From contig CAJMJM010000004.1 in the NCBI GenBank assembly GCA_905213725.1, positions 1 to 40,436 of the forward strand: a stretch of DNA of 40,436 nt. Direction: 5' to 3'. Under the pieces are notes generated by a model. That model was not told where the DNA came from and ran no database searches. It saw nothing but the letters and a program-made list of their open reading frames with translations. A program made the translations under genes and the position numbers. Positions 32,781 through 40,436 of the stretch are shown piece by piece (the first letter of the stretch is position 1; the number at the start of each line of letters is the position of its first letter). The stretch is from Collinsella aerofaciens (lineage in GTDB: Bacteria; Actinomycetota; Coriobacteriia; Coriobacteriales; Coriobacteriaceae).

Positions 32781-34618
32781 TGACCGATCTTGCATCCACC
32801 ACACCACAATCACTCGGTCGCGATCCCATGGTCGGCCTGCGCCTGGCGCGTGTCGACGGGTTTGAGCCGGCCATTGCGCTCGGTCAGGACGAACTGCCTG
32901 CCTATCTGCGTCGTTTTACGATGCTGTTTGCCGACGATGCCACCATGCGCCGTGGCGGTATCGGCCGCGTGACGCGTGCCGTCAACGCCCAAGGCGAGGC
33001 CGTGGCACTCAAGCAGCTCATCTTGCCGACGCGCGATGAGTTTGACGACGATGCCGCTCACGAGGCGCTGGTCGCCAAGTTCAAGGCGGCGTTTCGCGAG
33101 GAATACGAATGCCATCGCGCCCTTTCGGTCCTTAAGGGCTTTCCCCGCCTCTATGGCTGGGGCGAGGTCGACGGTGTGCCTGCAATTGTCATGGAATGGG
33201 TCGAGGGCGAGACGCTTGCCCGCTTGCGTTCGCGACTCGCCGTGGACGATGCCGGACGCCTGTCGCCGCTTGTGGCGGCGCGTCTGGGTCGCGACCTGTT
33301 CGATCTGCTCTGCCGTATGAGCCTGGTGGGCGAGGGCTTTGTCCATCGCGATATCTCGCCCGCTAATATTATGGTGCGCACGGCGCGTCTACCGCTTGAC
33401 CGGCAGCTTGCCGAGGGCACCTTTGACCTGTGCCTGATCGACTTTGGCTCGTCGCTGGCGCTTGAGCCTGCGTCGGCCGTGGCCGGTACCGGCGGCAAGG
33501 CGTCGTTTACGGAGCGTTATGCGACGCTGCGTCGCGCGACGGTGGCCTACGCTCCGCCCGAGATGCTCACCGACGATATTCCCGACCTGCGCGCTTTGCG
33601 TATGTCGCCGGCGATCGACGTCTATGCCGCGGCAAGCACGGTTTACGAGCTCATTGCCGGCGTCGCGCCATACGAAGCCGCGCCGAGCACTTCGGGCGCC
33701 TCGGGTTCGCGCAAAAGGACGCGCGACATCGCGAGCCCCTACCGTCTCAAAATGGACACGCGGCCCGACTATCCCATTGGTGCCCATGCGCCCGGTTGTG
33801 ATTTGACTCAGCTGCTTCGTCGTGAGCCCGATGTGGCGCTCGCCGCGGCCGAGCAGGCCCAGCAGCTAGGGCTTGAGCCGGATTCCGAAGAGCTACGCGA
33901 TGCGCTGGCGTTTGTCGATGCCCAGCTGTTCGACGTGGTGATGGCCTGTCTGTCCAGCCATCAAAAAGATCGTCCCGAGCCGGCGGCGGTCGAGGCGGCG
34001 CTCTCGGCGTTTTGTGACCACTATGCGCAAAATGTCGGTCGTTCGCTCCGCGGCGAGCCGCTCACGCCGTGCCCCATGGATGCGTCTGGCCGCGCGGTGC
34101 GTCGCGCGCTGATGGTCGGCGCGACGGTCGTCTGTGGCGTGGTTTGGGCTGTGGTCGTGGTTTCGGCCGCGCTGCTGGCGTCGGGCGCTCGCGTGACGGC
34201 GACTTTGGGATCGCTCGTGTGGTCTGGGTCGCTACCGGGTATTATTGCCGCACTGGCGTTGGCGCTGCCAGGCATAGCCGGCGTTGCCGCGGGGGCACTT
34301 GCGCGCGATCGGCGCTCGGGCTTCCTGCAGGGTGTGCTTGCGCTTTCTGCCTGCGAGGTTCCGGTGCTGGTTGTGGCTGCATGTAGCGTATTTTCCCAAC
34401 GCGCCGTGATGGGCGGCCTTGTTGCCGCTCTGGTTGCAACCTATACGCTTACGTGGTTTTTGCTGGCGATGGGGTTTGCCTTTGAGCTTCCCGTTGTGTC
34501 AGCACGACGTGCGAAAAATCCGTTGGCGACGCCGCTTGCCGGCGGAGCCGCGACTGCTCGCGCCTTTGGCGGGCCGGCCGAAGTATCCGACACTATCTCT
34601 GCGACCAAGGAGGGCTAA
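32777..34618 (+). CDS. Hanks-type Ser/Thr kinase with C-terminal membrane domain (second locus)
   Basis: A 613-residue kinase. The N-terminal kinase domain (about 55-400) has glycine-loop-like RRGGIGRVTRA (about 58-68), a lysine in VALKQL, catalytic HRDISPANI, DFG within IDFGSS and APPE in the activation segment. The large inserts and the unusual HRDISPANI (Ser for the usual Lys) make it divergent. A hydrophilic stretch leads to about four to five hydrophobic segments (about 437-585) and a short acidic or Thr-containing tail. It is not close to the kinases of the first cluster. The ATG at 32777 overlaps the previous gene's stop. The FHA gene follows after 3 bases. Confidence 0.85.
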   Translation: MMTDLASTTPQSLGRDPMVGLRLARVDGFEPAIALGQDELPAYLRRFTMLFADDATMRRGGIGRVTRAVNAQGEAVALKQLILPTRDEFDDDAAHEALVAKFKAAFREEYECHRALSVLKGFPRLYGWGEVDGVPAIVMEWVEGETLARLRSRLAVDDAGRLSPLVAARLGRDLFDLLCRMSLVGEGFVHRDISPANIMVRTARLPLDRQLAEGTFDLCLIDFGSSLALEPASAVAGTGGKASFTERYATLRRATVAYAPPEMLTDDIPDLRALRMSPAIDVYAAASTVYELIAGVAPYEAAPSTSGASGSRKRTRDIASPYRLKMDTRPDYPIGAHAPGCDLTQLLRREPDVALAAAEQAQQLGLEPDSEELRDALAFVDAQLFDVVMACLSSHQKDRPEPAAVEAALSAFCDHYAQNVGRSLRGEPLTPCPMDASGRAVRRALMVGATVVCGVVWAVVVVSAALLASGARVTATLGSLVWSGSLPGIIAALALALPGIAGVAAGALARDRRSGFLQGVLALSACEVPVLVVAACSVFSQRAVMGGLVAALVATYTLTWFLLAMGFAFELPVVSARRAKNPLATPLAGGAATARAFGGPAEVSDTISATKEG

Positions 34619-34621
34619 GCC

Positions 34622-35560
34622 ATGGCTTCTCAAGCTGAGCTCACCCCGTGCGGGGCAATGTTTGACATCTTTAAGCGCGCAGCGCACTTGAGCCATATCG
34701 AACTGTGCGGCCTGGTGCTTTCGAGCCGTCCGCTGGCCGATGGCCGCAGCCCCCAGAGCCGCGCCGCCGATCGCTCCTGGGTTTCGCGCTTTATCGTGCG
34801 CGCGCCGGTCGGCACGCTGCAGGAACGTTATTTTGCCGATTATGGTACCTCGGCCGCGCGCATTATGTCGCAGCTGGCCCTGCGCCGTCGCAATCCCATG
34901 GACGCCGCGGCCGTGACCAACATGGTGTGCGGCCCCGCTGGCGAGTCCATGGTGCGGGCACTCGAGGAATGCCATCAGGACACGAATCTCTACCGCAACG
35001 CGCTCGAGCGCCTGTCGCAGGCGGCTGAGCTCATGCCCGCCGAGCGCGCCGAGGCCATCCTGGTGCTGTTTGTCGCCGTGGGCTGCTCGGCAGATGTCCG
35101 CTCGTCGGTGACCTATGCCATCGACTACGCTCATGTGACCTGTGGCGGCGCCACGTCGACGCCGCGCTCGCTGAGTACCTCGACGGTCACGGGCGAGCAC
35201 GAGGTCGCGCCGGCGCATCCGCTGGGACTGCTGCGCGTGCAAAACGGCTACGTGGTGAGCGCCCCGCGCTGGATTCAGCCGAGTGAGGAGGGCGTCGAGA
35301 TCGGCGCGCTGGCGACGGGGGAGGGCGATATCACCGATGTGGGCGATGACGTTTCGGCTCGTCATGCCCACGTGTGGTGCGATGACCAAAATGTCTGGTA
35401 CGTCGAGGACTTGTCGTCCACCAACGGAACCGTGGTGGTAAACGGCGCGACGAACGTCTGCACCCAGGTCGAGCCCGGCCGCTCCGCTCAGCTCAATCCC
35501 GGTGACGAGCTCAGGCTCGGCGAATCCACCATCTACGCCATCCTCCTCGGCGCCCTCTAG
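34622..35560 (+). CDS. FHA-domain protein of the second kinase locus
   Basis: A 312-residue cytosolic protein. Residues 1-180 form an unrecognised helical domain with no clear membrane segment. The C-terminal region (about 200-312) has FHA character: SARHAHVW (about 245-252) and LSSTNGTV (about 267-274) are the SxxH and NG motifs, followed by the usual Pro/Gly-Asp-Glu turn LNPGDELRLGES. It would bind phosphothreonine on the neighbouring kinase or its substrates. It starts 3 bases after the kinase stop, so the three genes form one operon. The N-terminal domain has no counterpart in FhaA or FhaB. Confidence 0.85.
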   Translation: MASQAELTPCGAMFDIFKRAAHLSHIELCGLVLSSRPLADGRSPQSRAADRSWVSRFIVRAPVGTLQERYFADYGTSAARIMSQLALRRRNPMDAAAVTNMVCGPAGESMVRALEECHQDTNLYRNALERLSQAAELMPAERAEAILVLFVAVGCSADVRSSVTYAIDYAHVTCGGATSTPRSLSTSTVTGEHEVAPAHPLGLLRVQNGYVVSAPRWIQPSEEGVEIGALATGEGDITDVGDDVSARHAHVWCDDQNVWYVEDLSSTNGTVVVNGATNVCTQVEPGRSAQLNPGDELRLGESTIYAILLGAL

Positions 35561-35571
35561 CCAGTCCTGCC

Positions 35572-35661
35572 AAATGATCCCTTGGGGACGGAGGAAAACG
35601 GATCACCGGGGCCGAACACCTCTTCGGTGATCCGTTTTCCTCCGTCCCCAAGGGATCATTT
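35572..35661. repeat. 37-bp near-perfect palindromic element
   Basis: Arms 35572-35608 and 35625-35661 are reverse complements over 37 bases with a 16-base loop. It lies 11 bases after the FHA gene and probably also ends its transcript. Arms this long exceed a normal terminator, and the repeated CCCTTGGGGACGGAGG core resembles dispersed REP-type palindromes mobilised by RAYT transposases in gut bacteria; that is inference, since only one copy is in view. Confidence 0.8.
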
Positions 35662-36022
35662 TTGCTCCCGGCAGTCACCTAGGGTAAACCTTTACCGCCC
35701 GCCTATATTTGCCGAAATATGGCTTGGCGGCGGGGTACAATAAGCCCGCATGCGGATTTCCGTTGCGGGCGCTTCCCATCGCCGGGGCGTGCCCGGGAGC
35801 ATCCGGCATGCGGCCTTTGCGGCGCTCGGCCATGTGCAAGACGGGTAGCTGGGCCTGTGGAGCGCATTAACCGCCCCGCGCCTCGGCATGCCTTCTCTCC
35901 ACGCCATGTGCCTGCTGCTCAGTCTGCCTGCCAGATGATTGGAAGCAACAGCGAAAATCCCATCACGCCAACATCCCGGCAATCGCCGGGGCCTGTATAC
36001 CTATATGAGAGGAGAGGGGTAT
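35662..36022 (+). promoter_or_regulatory. long leader and promoter region of nifJ
   Basis: The 361 bases before nifJ hold no credible gene. A -10-like TACAAT is at 35736-35741; TTGCCG at 35709-35714 is too far (21 bp) to be an ideal -35. If transcription starts there, the leader is about 280 nt and contains palindromic GC-rich pieces around 35748-35815. The ribosome-binding region is GGAGAGGGG (36011-36019). No TPP or FMN riboswitch consensus was recognised. Confidence 0.5.
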
Positions 36023-39562
<3,540 letters not shown>

Positions 39563-39572
39563 GTCTCCCACC

Positions 39573-39697
39573 GCAGGATCTGAGGGCTGACCTTCGCGGA
39601 CGTCCTCGGACATGAAAGAACCCCCGCTGCGCACTACGTGCGGCGGGGGTTCTTTCGTCCTGCGGAGTGTCCGCGAAGGTCAGCCCTCAGATCCTGC
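39573..39697. repeat. 125-base compound palindrome carrying the nifJ terminator
   Basis: Perfect outer arms of 29 bp (39573-39601 with 39669-39697) enclose a perfect inner 14-bp stem (39614-39627 with 39643-39656) that reads GAAAGAACCCCCGC / GCGGGGGTTCTTTC. The inner stem has the look of an intrinsic terminator for nifJ, whose stop is 10 bases upstream. The 12-base parts between inner and outer arms are not complementary. Confidence 0.85.
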
Positions 39698-40246
39698 TAC
39701 GACTACGTTCTCGGATTGTGTGGCTGATGAAGGACGTGGTTGTGGGGGCCTTTTGTCCCGGTCGCTGTTTCGCGGCTTTGCCGCGAAACCTCGCGCCACT
39801 CTGGAGATGGATGGAGGATTTGGCTGTTGCCGCCTTCTATCCCCGTGCTTTGGGGCTGGCTGCCTTTTTGGAGCTCATCTATATTCCTTAAGTTGGATGA
39901 AAAACGCCGTGTTATTGCAGGGCTGCATACTCGTCCAATTAGTGCATAGCATCTCGTATAGTGAGAGTAAGAAATTACGCTGCCTGTTTTGTGTTTAGCA
40001 AAGATACAGTTTGCATAATCTGGTCTGATCCCTGCTCTATTAAAATAAAGTCGCACGTAAATGGCGTAAACATATCTGAGCTGGGGTTCTGTACGCTGAG
40101 CGGATAAAAACGACCGTTCACCGTTCAACTATTTTCAAAATGAATAAAATGAGCGATAAAGAGAATATAAACCTTAATAAACTCGCGTATTGCACGGGCG
40201 CGGGTTATTAATGGGTTGTAGGCCTTTTACAGAAAGGATTCCAGCA
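39698..40246. other. intergenic region upstream of the carbamate kinase gene
   Basis: No convincing gene is seen in about 550 bases. A perfect 10-bp hairpin with a 3-base loop lies at 39767-39789. Base composition changes from GC-rich to AT-rich at about 39890. TTGCATAAT recurs at 40011-40019, identical to the half-sites before ybaB, and several -10-like AT-rich words follow, but no promoter with proper spacing could be picked. The first part may be the remnant of a gene or a repeated element. Confidence 0.5.
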
Positions 40247-40436
40247 ATGTCTAAGCCTCTTGGCAAGCCCGATCGTATCGTCGTCGCCCTTGGCGGCAAC
40301 GCCCTCGGCAACAACCCCGTTGAGCAGATCGCGGCCGTGAGCAACACCGCTCACGCTCTCCTCGGCCTGATCGAGCAGGGCAACGAGATCATCATCACCC
40401 ACGGCAACGGCCCGCAGGTCGGCATGATCCAGAACG
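40247..40436 (+). CDS. arcC: carbamate kinase (5' part only)
   Basis: The first 63 codons of a carbamate kinase, which makes ATP from carbamoyl phosphate in the arginine deiminase or related pathways. The sequence RIVVALGGNALGN and the later ITHGNGPQVG are diagnostic of the family's nucleotide- and phosphate-binding loops. The ATG at 40247 follows AAAGGA with 8-base spacing. The gene runs off the window's right edge, so neither the C-terminus nor the neighbours can be judged. Confidence 0.95.
   Translation, partial: MSKPLGKPDRIVVALGGNALGNNPVEQIAAVSNTAHALLGLIEQGNEIIITHGNGPQVGMIQN

Noticed and set aside
35662..36022. TPP or FMN riboswitch before nifJ
   Set aside because: The CTGAGA and related TPP core words and the FMN consensus are not present.
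39612..39998. A 128-codon open frame after nifJ
   Set aside because: It begins inside the palindromic terminator, its codon use is unlike its neighbours and no family is recognisable.

Overview
The window looks like chromosomal DNA from a gut anaerobe of the class Coriobacteriia, most likely Collinsella or a close relative. The evidence is the strong GC bias at third codon positions, an actinobacterial FHA / PP2C phosphatase / SEDS / penicillin-binding protein / PASTA-kinase cluster, an anaerobic metabolism (pyruvate:ferredoxin oxidoreductase, ferredoxin-type flavoprotein, carbamate kinase, HypA) and a mannose-family PTS with its DUF956 partner. The genus is inferred and was not tested by any search. 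No phage, insertion sequence or CRISPR array was seen.

Layout. (1) 1-3014: end of an upstream gene, clpB, and a small Pro/Lys-rich protein. (2) 3117-4566: a lone DUF4143-type ATPase with less GC-rich codons behind an AT-rich, highly palindromic promoter. (3) 4640-6136: an acidic membrane-anchored protein on the minus strand. (4) 6365-11684: a polytopic membrane protein and a TetR regulator on the minus strand, divergent across twin palindromic operators from a 925-residue Fe-S/FAD oxidoreductase, followed by hypA. (5) 11685-15303: an AT-rich leader, then manXYZ-type PTS genes and the DUF956 gene. (6) 15312-16210: tRNA-Arg(CCT) with degenerate copies of its 3' part just downstream, then a 41-residue hydrophobic peptide that resembles type I toxins. 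(7) 16263-26397, minus strand: a kinase with a membrane domain, FhaA, FhaB, PP2C phosphatase, a fused SEDS-transpeptidase protein and a PASTA kinase, which together form a cell-wall and division signalling cluster. (8) 26539-31628: YcxB-like protein, dnaX, a small membrane protein, ybaB and recR. (9) 31875-35560: a second signalling cassette (anchored surface protein, Hanks kinase, FHA protein). (10) 35572-40436: a 37-bp palindrome, nifJ, a large compound palindrome, and the start of a carbamate kinase gene.

How the parts relate. Two physically separate kinase/FHA loci suggest extensive Ser/Thr phosphorylation control: one is tied to peptidoglycan synthesis by gene content, the other has no known output. 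The PTS supplies phosphorylated sugar, and PFOR and ferredoxin-type enzymes handle the fermentative electron flow. The best candidates for something undescribed are the type I toxin-like locus (15806-16099), the natural SEDS-PBP fusion (18332-21202), the second kinase/FHA cassette (31875-35560) and the nested palindromic control region of the DUF4143 ATPase (3117-3206). Everything here was read by eye; no homology search or folding calculation was run.
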